Shown: positions 30,999-42,837, counted from the first letter of the stretch. The stretch: 64,000 nucleotides of DNA from Symsagittifera roscoffensis (GCF_963678635.1 NC_087066.1:5423954-5487953); one strand, 5' to 3'. Numbers and translations: made by a program. Notes: a model not told the origin generated them from the letters alone.

Positions 30999-31576
30999 TA
31001 TATTTGTTTTAATTAAGTTCATTGAAACTAAACACGAATCATGTGTTGCTGTGGCCAGAAGTATAACGAATATAGCGATCCCAGTGTTGTGCCAAAGTGT
31101 TGTCCCAGTGTTGTAGCGATCCCAAAATTGGAAATTAGTTTGAAAATTTTTGATTATATAATTTTTGTCTCACATTGGAAGAAGAGAATCAGTTGAAAGC
31201 TAATTTACCTGGTTGAGCGACCTTTGATTTCCCTAAATATTCTGCCAAGACCTAATTTTTCTAGTCTCACCCTCAAAACTTTGAAGTTTCGAGTGGCCAG
31301 TTCTCAATCACACTACCTCAATGGCTGTGTCAGAGATCCGCTATTGTAGATTAGGAAGCATCGCGATCGCTTCGGCCTTGGTTTTTCCACACCATGGTCC
31401 AGAAATACATAGTCGCCTTCAGACCCTTAAATTATCAGCGAGCGTTTCCTTTATGGTACTAGTTCACTTATTTGTTCCCTCAAAAAGGCTGTGGTCCCTA
31501 ATAAAAACCGAGGTACAGAATGTGGCTAATTCTAACAGTAAGCATTCTTATTTCTCCATATTGATGTCCAAACGGG

Positions 31577-31650
31577 CTTAGTTAGTCTAGCAGGTATAAA
31601 TCCGGTTACAAACACCAAGGCGTAGGTGCAAATCCCGTGCTGGCTCTTCT
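31577..31650 (+). repeat. tRNA-like sequence (probable SINE head or pseudogene)
   Basis: TTAGTCTAGCAGGT near the start and GGTGCAAATCCCG near the end resemble A and B boxes at tRNA spacing. The acceptor ends do not pair, so a working tRNA is not supported. Confidence 0.3.
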
Positions 31651-32007
31651 TTTTAGAAAATGGGCATGACCAATCATCTAAACTGGTTTTTGTCACGGGA
31701 CCAAGCAAGTAAACTAGTACCTCCTTTATTTGTGGACAGAATTATCGAAATAATTGTTGAAAAATAATTGAACGTAAAATAGTTTTTTTTGTTCAGCTGG
31801 GATTACTGAATTGAGCCAAAATCAATATTGGCGTCATTTGAATTGCCTAGTGGAAGCAGGTAATTCCACTTCAAGCTGAATTAATTAAAGTCAAACGGTA
31901 CAAAAAAACTAGAAATTTTGGACATTCATTCATGACACGAAAACCAACATTACTTCTGTTTATAGTTCGTTTATTTTGGCTCTGTTTACCACAAACAATC
32001 AAAGATA

Positions 32008-32176
32008 TAGAGAGGAGATTAATTTATCAATTTTAGTAGCCTCAGAATCAACTGTCGAAACGATCCAAAGCGATGATGAAATTATGACACGTAAGAGTTC
32101 TCTTAAAGAGACAATCATATTACTTTCAGAAAAAACTCATCAACGTTTAACTTTTAGAGCCTTTTTCAAAAATTAA
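32008..32176 (+). pseudogene. Unknown exon-like peptide, left arm
   Basis: About 55 codons (REEINLSILVASESTVETIQ ... AFFKN, stop at 32174-32176). It is paired with 33069-33240 on the other strand, where the peptide is kept with conservative changes. No start or splice partner is found, and the function is unknown. Preservation in both arms may reflect recent duplication rather than selection. Confidence 0.35.
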
Positions 32177-33068
32177 CCTGATTATTTTGAACGGATACGA
32201 GAGTTAAGCAAAAACTAAACGACTAATGGACTGATACAATTGTCTTTGGGAAAATGACGTCTCGATAATTTCCAAATCAAACAATAACAATAACTTTTCC
32301 AATGTGCACTGACTTATTTAGCCACTGCAAGACATATCTGATAGAGCAAAACAGAAGTCGAGTTTTGGAATAATGAAAACAAAAGACTTTACTCCAAGTA
32401 CTCACACCCTGCCAAGAGACGAAGATTGCGATTGCTGCTAGCGCGGTCGCCTCCATCTGATTATTAAATGAAGAAGTACTAATTGGCAACGGTGATTGTG
32501 AATTTGGGGTTAGAAAGACTAAAATATAGAAAAGATAGGTATTGAAGGATACATCATAGATTGAATATATACTCAAAATTGGTTTCTTTTGAAAAATCTT
32601 AACAAACATTTTTTCTACTTTTTGCTGTTGAAATAAAGCCAAAATTTTTTAAAAGAAAGCAATTTTAAGTATATATTCAATCTATGATGTATCCTTCAAT
32701 ACCTATTTTTTCTATATTTTAGTCTTTGTAACACCAAAATCACAATCACCGTTGCCAAATAGTATTTTTTCACTTAATAATTAGATGGAGGCAACCGCGC
32801 TAGCAGCAATTGCAATCTTCGTCTCTTGGCAGGGTGTGAGTACTTGGGGTTAAGAAAGTCTTTTGTTTTCATAATTACGAAACTCGACTTCTGTTTTGCT
32901 CTATCAGACATGTCTCGAAGTGGCTAAATAAGTCAGTGCACATTGGAAAAGTTATTGTTATTGTTTGATTTGGAAATTATCGAGACGTCAATTTCCCAAA
33001 GACAATTGTATTAGTCCATTAGTCCTTTAGTTTTTGCTTAACTGTCGTATCCGTTCAAAATAATCATG

Positions 33069-33240
33069 TTAATTTTTGAAAAAGGCTTTAAAAGTCAAAC
33101 GTTGATGAGTTTTTTCTGAAAGTAATATGATTGTCTCTTTAAGAGAATTCTTACGTGTAATAATTTCATCATCGCCTTGGATCGTGTCGACATTTGATTT
33201 CCAGGTTACTAATATTGATAAATTAATCTCCTCTCTTATT
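33069..33240 (-). pseudogene. Unknown exon-like peptide, right arm
   Basis: Inverted partner of the left-arm peptide, ending in the same LTFKAFFKN and stop. An open extension on the 5' side (to 33275) is Lys/Glu/Arg-rich and not shared with the other arm. Confidence 0.35.
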
Positions 33241-33275
33241 CTTTCTCGTTTTTTCTGCTTCTCTGTCTCTCTCAC

Positions 33276-34465
33276 AGTCTACTGAAATCTCTATTTCTGC
33301 ATGTGCGTCTTTTTGTTTCAAAGTTTTTATGAGTTTGTTGGGTTAAAAAAAATAAAACTTCTCCCGAAGCTGACGATGATATTCAAAATGGGGAAGACGC
33401 TTCCTTTTGGATGATTCTAGTGCTTCTGCCGTAAATAATGTCGCGGGTGCTAATTTACAAGCTTAAGAGCGGTTAGAGTTACTTTAACTTGGAAATGAAT
33501 CAGACTTAAGTTTTTTGTTCTAGAGATAAAACGTGATAGTGTGTCTCGATTAAGTTTTTCTCAGTGTTTGTGTTGTTTTTTCCAGTTGCACTTTGAAAAC
33601 TAACGGTTCATTTCTTTTCGCGTGAAATGACTGAATACAGTATGATGGTAACTGCCCTGCAACTTACGTACACTATTGGAGCTTTATGGCAGACAATTTA
33701 TCAAAAATTTTTTTGCAAAATGATGGGCGTTCTCATTTGTACGACTTGGAAGCCAGTGCTCTATAGAGCTATTTTAAAATTCCGATTCTCTAAAAGGGCG
33801 CTCAAAATGAAGAATCTGGCATGAAAAAACGAGCAACAACTGGAAAAAAAATGTACTGCTTTTACCAACAGTGTTGAAGTACCGTGTACTGTTTTTTCAT
33901 ATTCAAAGTGGGTCTCCCAATTGTGTGGAGCGTGACGCCCTTTGATTACGAGGCTCTCGCATTATCTGCTAGGACAAGTATTTTAGTGGCTTGACAAACG
34001 CTTCTACCAATTTCGGTGCCTTGCCATGTTTCTTCATTCGATGAATTTTTGCCATGGATGGGAAAATGAATCGTTTAACTAATAAGACCCGTTGTTTGAA
34101 TGTCATTTGTTGAACACGAATATGCTCTTTTTCTTGAAATTTTTTGCGTGAAATTGCTTGATCTTCTTTTAATTTAGTCAAAGTTTGTATTTATGACATT
34201 ACAAAATACCTAACTTGAAATGATAACTCACGATGATTATGCGCTCTGTTTTTAAAGCTGAGATTGCATTACATGATTTAGTTTGATGACGGTAATAGCA
34301 ACACTGATTGCTCATAAACCGTGGAGTTTTGCGGTGTTGAAATGTTTAATTGGTGTTGACTAATTATGGGTGCAAAAGCAACATTTTTAAGATTATCATA
34401 ATGGCCAATGATAAAATTGTTCTTTTTTTACCACTGTTTTAAGAAAGAAAGCTAACACCAGTTCT
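33276..34465. other. Intergenic DNA, no gene recognised
   Basis: AT-rich, with short open frames only. It ends at the target site of the 23-kb LTR element. Confidence 0.45.
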
Positions 34466-34469
34466 ATCG

Positions 34470-34879
34470 TGGAACCTGATCTAAACTACATTTTATGATT
34501 GGACAAATTAGATATTTTACCAATGTAAAGTATTTAATATTAACCAATCATGATCCATCTGACTAACAATCCACTTATTTGTAAGTGCTGAAATTACTTG
34601 TAATTTCAGCACCAGAGAGATTTGAATTTAACTTAGAAATTAGTTGAACTCTCCCGAGTACTTCAGCAGCCGCAATAAACCAGTATACCCTAGATCTATT
34701 GAGCCTAGCAGAGACTAGTTAAACAACCTGAGACTAGATAGTATAAGAGTAAGATTAGGATCGGTATTAGACTAAGAAGTTGCACGAATCTATCCGGCCG
34801 AAAATAAGATAGCGTGACGAGCAGACGGTGTACCCTATCCGAAATTACTCTATGAGTTATACACTTCGGTCCTAACTCA
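34470..34879 (+). repeat. 5' LTR of the 23-kb element
   Basis: Begins TGGAACCTG, ends CCTAACTCA. It contains a perfect 13-bp inverted repeat with a 2-base spacer (34585-34612) and AATAAA at 34674-34679. It differs from the 3' LTR by one C/T change near 34504. Confidence 0.92.
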
Positions 34880-36127
34880 TCTGGTGCGACCATAAGTCTC
34901 GAACAAGACCTTAATAGCTTAGAATTAACCAATAATAGATTAGAATTTAGACAAAACATTTACAAAATGTTATACGACGATAATTTAATCGAAATGTCTC
35001 TACGACTCAATAGATGAGAGCCAATATTCCGAACGATAACAGAACTACCCGGAATTGGAAGAAGACCTCGAACCAGAGACGACATACGACAAAGTAGAAA
35101 CTTACCATATAGTTATATGATAGTTCGGCAAAAGCCAACACAAACTTTTGTATTTAGAATACTACTAGCAATGAATTTAGATTTTCATTTGCAAACATAA
35201 ATTTTGAAATCAATGTTCAAAATCATTTCAGGCGCTAAACAAAATTATTAATATACAATAACGATTGATAAAAAGATCTCAGATCGTTTTCCTAAATTCT
35301 GCAGTAATATACAAAACATGTTTGAAAAATATTTATTGAAAAATCAAAATAAAAATTAGTAGCATGACAGTAAACGGTTAGTAATCATAAATCATCCTTT
35401 TGTTCCAGCTTCATCACCTAAACATAACAGCATTCATAAGCTCACTAATATCATAAAAATACTAAATCTTTTCTTTACACAAATTTAAATCATTTTAAAC
35501 TTAAATTCACTTAATTTTAAAATCAGATCATCAAGGCTTATCCTTGGATCTTAAATCATTTTCTACTTAATTAAATTTAAAACTTGATCATCAAGGCCTA
35601 TCCTTGGATCAAAAAGAACAACTTTGTTCTCCCCCACCCACTTAACTAGTGTCTAACGACCTCAAACGTCGATTCACTATCCAACCCTTTCTAAAAACCC
35701 AGGACTAATAGAAATTTTTAAAAACAAACTAATCATTCAAATTAGGATAAACAGTGAAGAACTTCGGTTATTCATCCTTCACTTGATCCCCCCTCTTACC
35801 AGACCCAGGATAAATCTTAGACTTAGTAAGTTTAAAATAGTATCTAACGAACTACTCGCGTTCTAATTATACCTGAACCTTGTGGATCGATTTACTATTC
35901 TCCAACCCTGAACACAATCGCTACCCTTAAGTAAGATTAAGTAAGTTAACACCTTAGCTTATACTAGCCACGAGAAAGTATAAAATCATTCTTCGGAATC
36001 GATATACTTTTCTCTCCAACCCTGAACAAATAGACCCAGGTTAAGCTAACCAAAAAATCGTAAGGACTAACAGTTTAAGCAAATAGAAATCATTTAACAA
36101 CCTTTTGCACCCGTCATCCTAAACCTT
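34880..36127 (+). promoter_or_regulatory. Leader of the 23-kb element with hairpins, repeats and splice donors
   Basis: The first ~300 bases hold a coding-like frame with a single TGA (34856-~35200, including a heptad-like LEQDLNSLELTNNRLEF). Two hairpins of the form GATCATCAAGG..TATCCTTGGATC lie near 35527 and 35588. Three diverged copies of a motif ending TCCAACCCT lie near 35670, 35890 and 36000. GTAAGA (35931) and GTAAGT (35941) are good donor candidates for a spliced env message. Packaging or dimerisation roles for the hairpins are guesses. Confidence 0.5.
34882..34899 (+). other. Primer binding site of the 23-kb element
   Basis: TGGTGCGACC... starts two bases after the LTR. TGG complements a tRNA CCA end; the tRNA species was not assigned. 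Confidence 0.65.
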
Positions 36128-36595
36128 ATGTCATTTAAAAACCTAGGAAATAAACAAACAATCGTTTTACACAATTGTGAAATAGATAACAAAAAATACG
36201 ATCTTGTAATCACACCACACACACAAACAGTTGGATATATCAGAACAAAACGACAAACACTAAAGAGAAAAATAATAACTAAACAAAGACAAATAACACG
36301 AAAAAGATTTTCAAAAAATCGAAACGCATTTTCAGAATCAGAAACCAACAGTTTAGACGAACTTTATAAACTAAAAGAATCAATAGATAAAAATTGCCCA
36401 ATTCACGATCAATTATATTTCTCTGACTCAGAAACAACTTCAAATTCATCAAAAAGAGGAAAAAGAAGAATAAAAAAGCAGTATAAACACAAACCAGTAC
36501 ATTTATACAATTGGAATCAACCAATTAGACACATTGATAATTACATATTAACAGTCATCGAACGAAAAAATGAGCTCAACGCACACCCCAGGTGA
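36128..36595 (+). CDS. Small basic ORF before gag
   Basis: 155 residues, unrecognised. The N-terminal third is mixed; residues ~40-65 and ~108-120 are very Lys/Arg-rich (KRQTLKRKIITKQRQITRKR; KRGKRRIKKQYKHK). Its last 26 bases overlap the gag start in another frame, which suggests reinitiation or leaky scanning onto gag. It could be a nucleic-acid-binding accessory protein or a displaced N-terminal part of gag. No domain was identified. Confidence 0.6.
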   Translation: MSFKNLGNKQTIVLHNCEIDNKKYDLVITPHTQTVGYIRTKRQTLKRKIITKQRQITRKRFSKNRNAFSESETNSLDELYKLKESIDKNCPIHDQLYFSDSETTSNSSKRGKRRIKKQYKHKPVHLYNWNQPIRHIDNYILTVIERKNELNAHPR

Positions 36596-39500
36596 AGAAA
36601 GTCCAGATGATGATGATATCTTCCCCTTTATAGTAGATGCAACCACTGATAGAGGACAGCATATATTTTGCAAAAATTTACTCTTAAATTTGTTTGAACC
36701 CGGAATCAGTCCATGTAAAACAGAGTTCCCAGATGAAAGAATCAAAAGACAAATTATCGATCACTATCTAAAAGATATATGTAACCTAACACAACAATAC
36801 GGAATCTACTCCATAGAATTCAGCTCACCAAACCAGAATCACAGTAAATATATAATTCAAACAGACGACCTTGATTTAGAATTTTCAAAAGTATTCTCAG
36901 AATATATAAAAAGCATCCAATATCATAACTCACAAAGAGCAAACTCCATATTCACCAATGAAGTTTTTGCGATAATATATAGTTATATCTCGATATTAGA
37001 AAACGAAATCCAGATACCAAATGTCTCACCGACAGAAACATCTAAACATATAAGAGTACGACATGAAATCACACTACTCTCTAGTTTTCTAAATATAATT
37101 AAAGAAAATTTCACGAAAGATGAAGTTTCACAACATACAAAACACGACTTACAAAAAATTTTGGCATGGTTCATAATAGATTATTTCACACATAAAATTG
37201 ATTTAATTTCACAAGCAAGAAAAAATTTTAGACCCCAAAACTCAAACGATGATACTGCCATTACAGAACAATCAGACTATGTTTGGGACCCCGAATGGTC
37301 TCATCCCGCATTCATAAACTTCCCACAATCAATCTCAAGTCAAGCAATAAGTACGATATCTTATGTAAGAGATTATGTAAGAGTAATACCATTAACCATT
37401 GATGCAACACCATTAAACTATAATACATTTTTACCCGATATGCAAAATAATAGTTTAAACTCTACAGTCATACACAATGAAAACCTCAATGGAACTAGGA
37501 ATCTTACTCAACAAGATATCCAGACACCATCACACTTCATAAATGAAGAAATCGTACACACAACAACTACACAACAAAGTATTTCACCAATACGTCCAAA
37601 CTTAACAACACCAAGAAATACAAACCCTTCACAAACACAGGTAACCTTACAATCAACCGTTAAACCTTCGGTTGCCCCAAAATATTCACACATGGATTAC
37701 CAAACATACAGACCCATGACAATACCGCCAAAAACACGCAAAACGTTCACTAGAAACAACTTTGCAGACCATAATTATAATTACACACATCCATCAAAAA
37801 CAAATTATCAACCACGAAAAAATTTTAGTAATTATACAAGATCTCGAAACTGGGATAACCCAATGGCACCACCTAATTCAGTAAATTTCCAAACAAATTT
37901 ACATCCTCCACAGGATCGTAGTGAAAACTATCCATTTTTTCAACAAAATAAAAATAAAGAACAAACATCTTATCAAATGGATTACTTATCCTCAGATGAT
38001 GATTTCTTACAACCAGATATATTTGCACCCTATAATCAAGAATATCGTGGACAAGGAATACAGAAACCACATACATATAATAGAATTTTTTCTCCACAAC
38101 CAATAGATACACAAAATCAACAACCAATTCAGCAACAAAACCCAATTAATACACAATCTTTTCAACCAATTCAGCAACAAAACCCAATGATTGCAAACTC
38201 GTACCAACCAACACAAATGCAAAATGAAATACCACTCCCATATTATCTTCAACAACACGAAATAACAAGAAATCAACTTTCAAATTTTTCTCAAATGCCA
38301 AATGCAGCAGAATCATTACAAATGACTATGAATCCATACCTTATGGGTGGATCATCAATAACATCAAATAAACCTTTAATGGTATTCACAGGAACAGACC
38401 CTGAATATTCTGTAGAAGATTATTTAAATGCAGTAACAGCAAATTTGATTTTAAATATAGGACCTGAACCAATTAATACGCCACTACATCAAAACTGGAT
38501 ACATCGACGCACAGCGTTAATACAAACAACTTTAGATGGCGCAGCCCAAAAATGGTTTTCAGTATTGCCTATAGAAATAAAATCAAATTGGAAAAGGTTT
38601 ACACAAGAATTTTCAAAAATGTTTGACTCCGAAAGAAACAAACAACAACAAAGAGTTTTATGTAATGAAATTCGCAGATTACCAAACGAAACCATCAAGC
38701 AATTAGCAGTACGAATCGAAACACTAGTTCGAAAAGCATATTCATTAAATACACATGACTATAAAAACACAAAGATGACAGAAATCTTAATGATGACCTT
38801 AACACCACAATTAAGGAAAATAGCAATAAAAAAGAGAGCATCCCATCCTTCTTCAATTCGAGAACCCGATTTAGATTTTCGAAAACTAGTAGACAAACTA
38901 GAACAAGCAGAAATCACGATGAAACTCGAAGAAACGGAAAATCTGAAATTACAATACGTTAACAGAATTGAAACAGCTTCCGCAAATATAAACAATATAC
39001 AGGAATCAGATACAGACCTCGTTGAAAAAATCACTGAAATACTCAATATTTACGAAAAACACCCAAACTTTAAAGGCAAACCATCTTTCAAAAAATGGTG
39101 TAATTATTGCCGACGATATGGACATAGTATTTCTGAATGTAGACAAAAACAGCAAGACAATCAAAATAAACCTCAAAAATATAAAGAACCAAATAAATCA
39201 TTCTATCAATACATGAAAAAAGATCAAAATCTACCGAACAAAACAGTCTACAGCAACAACAGTTCAGGAAAACCACTCCCGAACAATACAAATTATACAA
39301 GAAATCAATCACCATATAACTCAAGTTATAGAGGAAGATCACCAGAACGAAGAAACACGCAAAATTCATCACAAAATCACTACAATAGACCAAATAGTCG
39401 AAATAACTACTCCAGATCAAATTCAAATACACAACGATTTGTTTCTAGATCTAATTCCCAATCAAGAAATAATTACTATCCAAACAACCAATCACGAAAT

Positions 39501-40139
39501 TCATCATACAATAGGAATAGAAACTACTCCTATAATCGGAATAGAAGTTATTCAAACAACCGAAACCAGAATTACCCGAACAATCGATCAAGGAATAACT
39601 CATATAATAGATCGAACTATAACAGACCAAACAATAATTACCAAAACAGATCACGAAATAATTCACAAAATCGACATTCAAGTTATAATAATCGTTATAG
39701 AAATTATTCCCAATCACCACACAGGAATAATAACCATTATAATAATTCTAATAATCGCCATAGAAGCAGTACACCTAAACATCAAAGGAATATAAATCAA
39801 GTACAATCAAATCCAGAAACAACATCAGACCCTCCAGGTATTGACGACACAGTAAATGATACGTTACAACTCAATCAAATCAACTGTGAATCATCAGATT
39901 CAGAAAGCGAAACAGAAAACACTCTCTCCATCAATATGATAAAAGTCGAAAATGACTATGAACCTGTTATATATGAACAACCTTTTTCATCACACATATA
40001 TGAAAATCAATCAGAACTCCTTCACAATTATTATATTAAACCCGTCCATTCCACACCGACGACACAAAAAACTAATGAAATAAACACTACAAATCAACCC
40101 AATGAGATCAACCCAAGAGGACAATACCATTTCTTTTAG
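36570..40139 (+). CDS. Gag of the 23-kb element
   Basis: 1189 residues, long for a gag. The first ~600 residues are a mixed, Gln/Asn/Pro-rich region without a known fold. From ~604 (LMVFTGTDPEYSVEDYLNAV ... AAQKWFSVLP ... LAVRIETLVRKAYS) it resembles the Retrotrans_gag capsid-like domain. A canonical CX2CX4HX4C zinc knuckle (CNYCRRYGHSISEC) is at 844-857. It is followed by ~200 residues of Asn/Arg/Ser/Tyr-rich repeats (NRNRSYSNNRN style), likely RNA-binding and disordered, and an acidic C-terminus. The stop TAG at 40137 is overlapped by the protease frame at -1. Confidence 0.85.
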   Translation: MSSTHTPGEESPDDDDIFPFIVDATTDRGQHIFCKNLLLNLFEPGISPCKTEFPDERIKRQIIDHYLKDICNLTQQYGIYSIEFSSPNQNHSKYIIQTDDLDLEFSKVFSEYIKSIQYHNSQRANSIFTNEVFAIIYSYISILENEIQIPNVSPTETSKHIRVRHEITLLSSFLNIIKENFTKDEVSQHTKHDLQKILAWFIIDYFTHKIDLISQARKNFRPQNSNDDTAITEQSDYVWDPEWSHPAFINFPQSISSQAISTISYVRDYVRVIPLTIDATPLNYNTFLPDMQNNSLNSTVIHNENLNGTRNLTQQDIQTPSHFINEEIVHTTTTQQSISPIRPNLTTPRNTNPSQTQVTLQSTVKPSVAPKYSHMDYQTYRPMTIPPKTRKTFTRNNFADHNYNYTHPSKTNYQPRKNFSNYTRSRNWDNPMAPPNSVNFQTNLHPPQDRSENYPFFQQNKNKEQTSYQMDYLSSDDDFLQPDIFAPYNQEYRGQGIQKPHTYNRIFSPQPIDTQNQQPIQQQNPINTQSFQPIQQQNPMIANSYQPTQMQNEIPLPYYLQQHEITRNQLSNFSQMPNAAESLQMTMNPYLMGGSSITSNKPLMVFTGTDPEYSVEDYLNAVTANLILNIGPEPINTPLHQNWIHRRTALIQTTLDGAAQKWFSVLPIEIKSNWKRFTQEFSKMFDSERNKQQQRVLCNEIRRLPNETIKQLAVRIETLVRKAYSLNTHDYKNTKMTEILMMTLTPQLRKIAIKKRASHPSSIREPDLDFRKLVDKLEQAEITMKLEETENLKLQYVNRIETASANINNIQESDTDLVEKITEILNIYEKHPNFKGKPSFKKWCNYCRRYGHSISECRQKQQDNQNKPQKYKEPNKSFYQYMKKDQNLPNKTVYSNNSSGKPLPNNTNYTRNQSPYNSSYRGRSPERRNTQNSSQNHYNRPNSRNNYSRSNSNTQRFVSRSNSQSRNNYYPNNQSRNSSYNRNRNYSYNRNRSYSNNRNQNYPNNRSRNNSYNRSNYNRPNNNYQNRSRNNSQNRHSSYNNRYRNYSQSPHRNNNHYNNSNNRHRSSTPKHQRNINQVQSNPETTSDPPGIDDTVNDTLQLNQINCESSDSESETENTLSINMIKVENDYEPVIYEQPFSSHIYENQSELLHNYYIKPVHSTPTTQKTNEINTTNQPNEINPRGQYHFF

Positions 40140-41497
40140 AAAGTCCAAGAAGCAAAGAATTTCAACCACCAGATCTTGAAATTGATTTTTTAATTGATTC
40201 AGGAGCAGAATCAAATATAATAAACATTCCCACATGGAATGAAATAAAAACCTTACACCCAAAGCTAACACCTCTTGAAACCTCCAGTAAACTAGCAACA
40301 GCACAAGGATCAACATTAATAAATTACGGAAAAATTCAATTATTTCTTCTCCCCACAAGAACAATGGAGCAAAACAAAATTTTAAATAAACCATTTAAAC
40401 AAATATTCCATATCACCGATATTAAACATAATATCATTGGAATACCATTTATCTCTAAATATATACCAACAATCAACATCTTGAATAGTAAAATATTAAT
40501 CAAAGATAAATATACAAAAACAAAAGACACATCCCTAACATTTTTTCAAAGATTAAATAAACAACCACCATTCTTTTCAAAATTCTATCCAATATATAAC
40601 CAACAAAGAAAACACTTGAAACCACTATCAGGAAACATATACAATTTTTCAATAAAGCAAGTTCACCAATATGATAAAAAGCAAAACAAACAAAAATTTT
40701 ATATGTCAGATTTTGAATTCAAACCTATTCATAAATTTTTCAAAATCACAATCTCATCAATAAAATATTTGAAAAACTCGAATTCAGATATTATTTCCTT
40801 ACATGTATACAACAATACACCTTACCAAGTAACACTACCTTTAGGACTTTTAGGCTATTGCGAAACCAACGCTACAATATCACCAATACACGAAAAAGCG
40901 TATCGCGTAAATAATATACTCCAATTATTAGATATTTGTCAATCCACAATTCTTAATGAAGAATTATCCATAAATAATATAATAAGTAACGAAAAAAGAA
41001 ATACGGATTATTTCACAAAAACCCCATATTCCAAACCGACATTCAACATAAATAACTACACAGAGAATCAACAGAAATTTTTAACAATGTTTAATTTCCA
41101 ACATTCACAAATAACACAAGACGAATTTGAAAAATTAGCCAAACAGCTAATTAAATATTCATCAGTCTATGCAACATCCAAATTTGATGTTGGCAAAATC
41201 AGCTCATCACTACATCTCCCATTAAAACCAGACGCAGTTTTCAAAAAACAAAGAGCAAGTAAAGTACCAATTCATTTACACGATAAAGTGAACAGATTAC
41301 TTGATATTTTAGAACAATACAATATAATCTCACCAGTAAATAAAGAAGAACAACCAAAAGGTAACACATTTATCAACCCTGTTATCATTCTAGCTAAAGG
41401 AGAATCATTAAAAATCGTTCTCGACGCTAGATACCTCAACTCACTCATAGATGAATCAAAGTGTAATTGGCCTATTGAACCAATCAAGTTATTTTAA
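40106..41497 (+). pseudogene. Protease and RT N-terminal part
   Basis: Frame -1 to gag, open from 40106, overlapping gag by 34 bases; no canonical slippery heptamer is seen. The aspartic protease motif FLIDSGAESN sits near 40184-40213. RT begins after a ~250-residue linker (RASKVPIHLHDKVNRLLDIL, INPVIILAKGESLKIVLDARYLN). The frame ends at TAA 41495-41497 in a T-run. RT sequence carries on in the next frame, so a one-base deletion is inferred. Confidence 0.75.
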
Positions 41498-42837
41498 CAA
41501 AAATAAATGGAAAATACTTTACAACCGCAGATATGAATAGTGCATATAATCAAATGCCATTAGATGAACAATCACGACGTTTAACACAATTTGTTATTTG
41601 AAACCAACAATACGAATTCAACCGCTTATTCTATGGAATATCCATAGGACCAGCAGCATTTTCAGCTTTTATGAGCAAAATTTTTCGACCACTAATACTC
41701 AAGAAAAACGCAATCACCTATTTAGACGATGTTTTTATGCAATCACAGACAAAAGAGGAAATGTTCAATGTTTTAGAACAATATCACCAAATACTTCAGA
41801 ACGAAAATCTGAAGGCCGCCCCCGATAAATCACACTTCTTTTTGACAAGAGTTAAATTCTTAGGACATAATATAGAAAGAAAAACAATCACTCCATTGAA
41901 ATCACGTATAGACGCTATTCAAAAACTCCAACCACCAACAAATAAAAAGAAAATCCAAGAATTCCTTGGAATGTTAAACTTTTTAAGCAAATATGTTTAT
42001 AAAATGCAATTATATCTACGACCATTCTATAACATACTTAGACAACAAAATAATTTTGAATGGAATACAGAACATCAAGCACGATTTGAAGAAATTAAAA
42101 AACTTCTAACTGAACAAATTTCAAACACAATTCCAGATTCAAATCAACCATTTTATGCAATGTGCGATGCTTCGAACTTTGGCATCGGCGCAGCATTATT
42201 ACAATCACATAATGGTACAAATAAAATGAACCTCATATCAGCAAATTCTCGATTATTCACTCAAGCAGAGCTACGACTCTCAACTCTAATGAGAGAATGT
42301 ACAGCCATAATATATACACTAACAGAATATGAATTTCTGATACTTGGATCAAAACATCCCACAGTTCTATTCACAGACCATAAACCAATCATCTTTCTTT
42401 TTACACAAAAGTCTAATCCAAACCACCGAGTTTATAGATTTCAACTAATTTTAATGAAATTCCCAAACTTACATATAGTTTGGACCGCAGGAAAAAATCT
42501 TGCATTACCAGACACCTTAAGTCGAAATACGCCACCTGAATTACTTACACGTAAAACCACAGTTGAAATACCCAAAAATATAAAATTCTACCTTGCAGAA
42601 AATGAAACATCACCCCGACTAGAATGCAAATATGCAGTAAAAACTGACGTTGAACAATCACAGATAAACAATCTACAACACTTCCCACTTTATTTAGATT
42701 GTCAAAATAATCACTATGAAGTTGATCTACTTGGAACATCAACTTTTAAACCAATCCCATATTCACAATGGATAAAAAATAACACCCAACAAAAAAGAAG
42801 AAAACAACATCCGCCTAAAAAGACCATTTTCCACTAA
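41494..42837 (+). pseudogene. RT catalytic part and RNase H
   Basis: In frame 1: motif A FTTADMNSAYNQ, then an in-frame TGA (41599-41601) where a Trp is usual, then LFYGISIGPAAFSAF and the catalytic YLDD (ITYLDDVFM, near 41720). RNase H shows CDASNFG, MRECTAI, TDHKPI and LPDTLSR. Coding sense moves to another frame around 42780-42835, in an A-rich run. Confidence 0.8.

Larger units (their letters stand above)
32006..33240. repeat. Large imperfect palindrome with a conserved peptide in each arm
   Basis: The left arm (32006-~32600) and right arm (~32645-33240) are inverted copies with scattered differences around a centre near 32622. Each arm carries, facing inward, the peptide REEINLSILV...LKETIILLSEKTHQRLTF.AFFKN followed by a stop. 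It also carries, facing outward from the centre, an ATG exon-like stretch MEATALAAIAIFVSWQG that looks like a signal peptide and runs into GTGAGT. No terminal motifs or target duplication were identified. It could be an inverted gene duplication or a fold-back element. Confidence 0.75.

Noticed and set aside
39439-39795. 118-residue overlapping frame inside gag
   Set aside because: Ile/Thr-rich read-out of the Asn/Arg repeats in another frame; no independent signal.
40125-40139. Programmed -1 frameshift heptamer at the gag/protease overlap
   Set aside because: The TTTCTTT stretch does not fit X XXY YYZ. The overlap and -1 relation are real but the mechanism is not shown.
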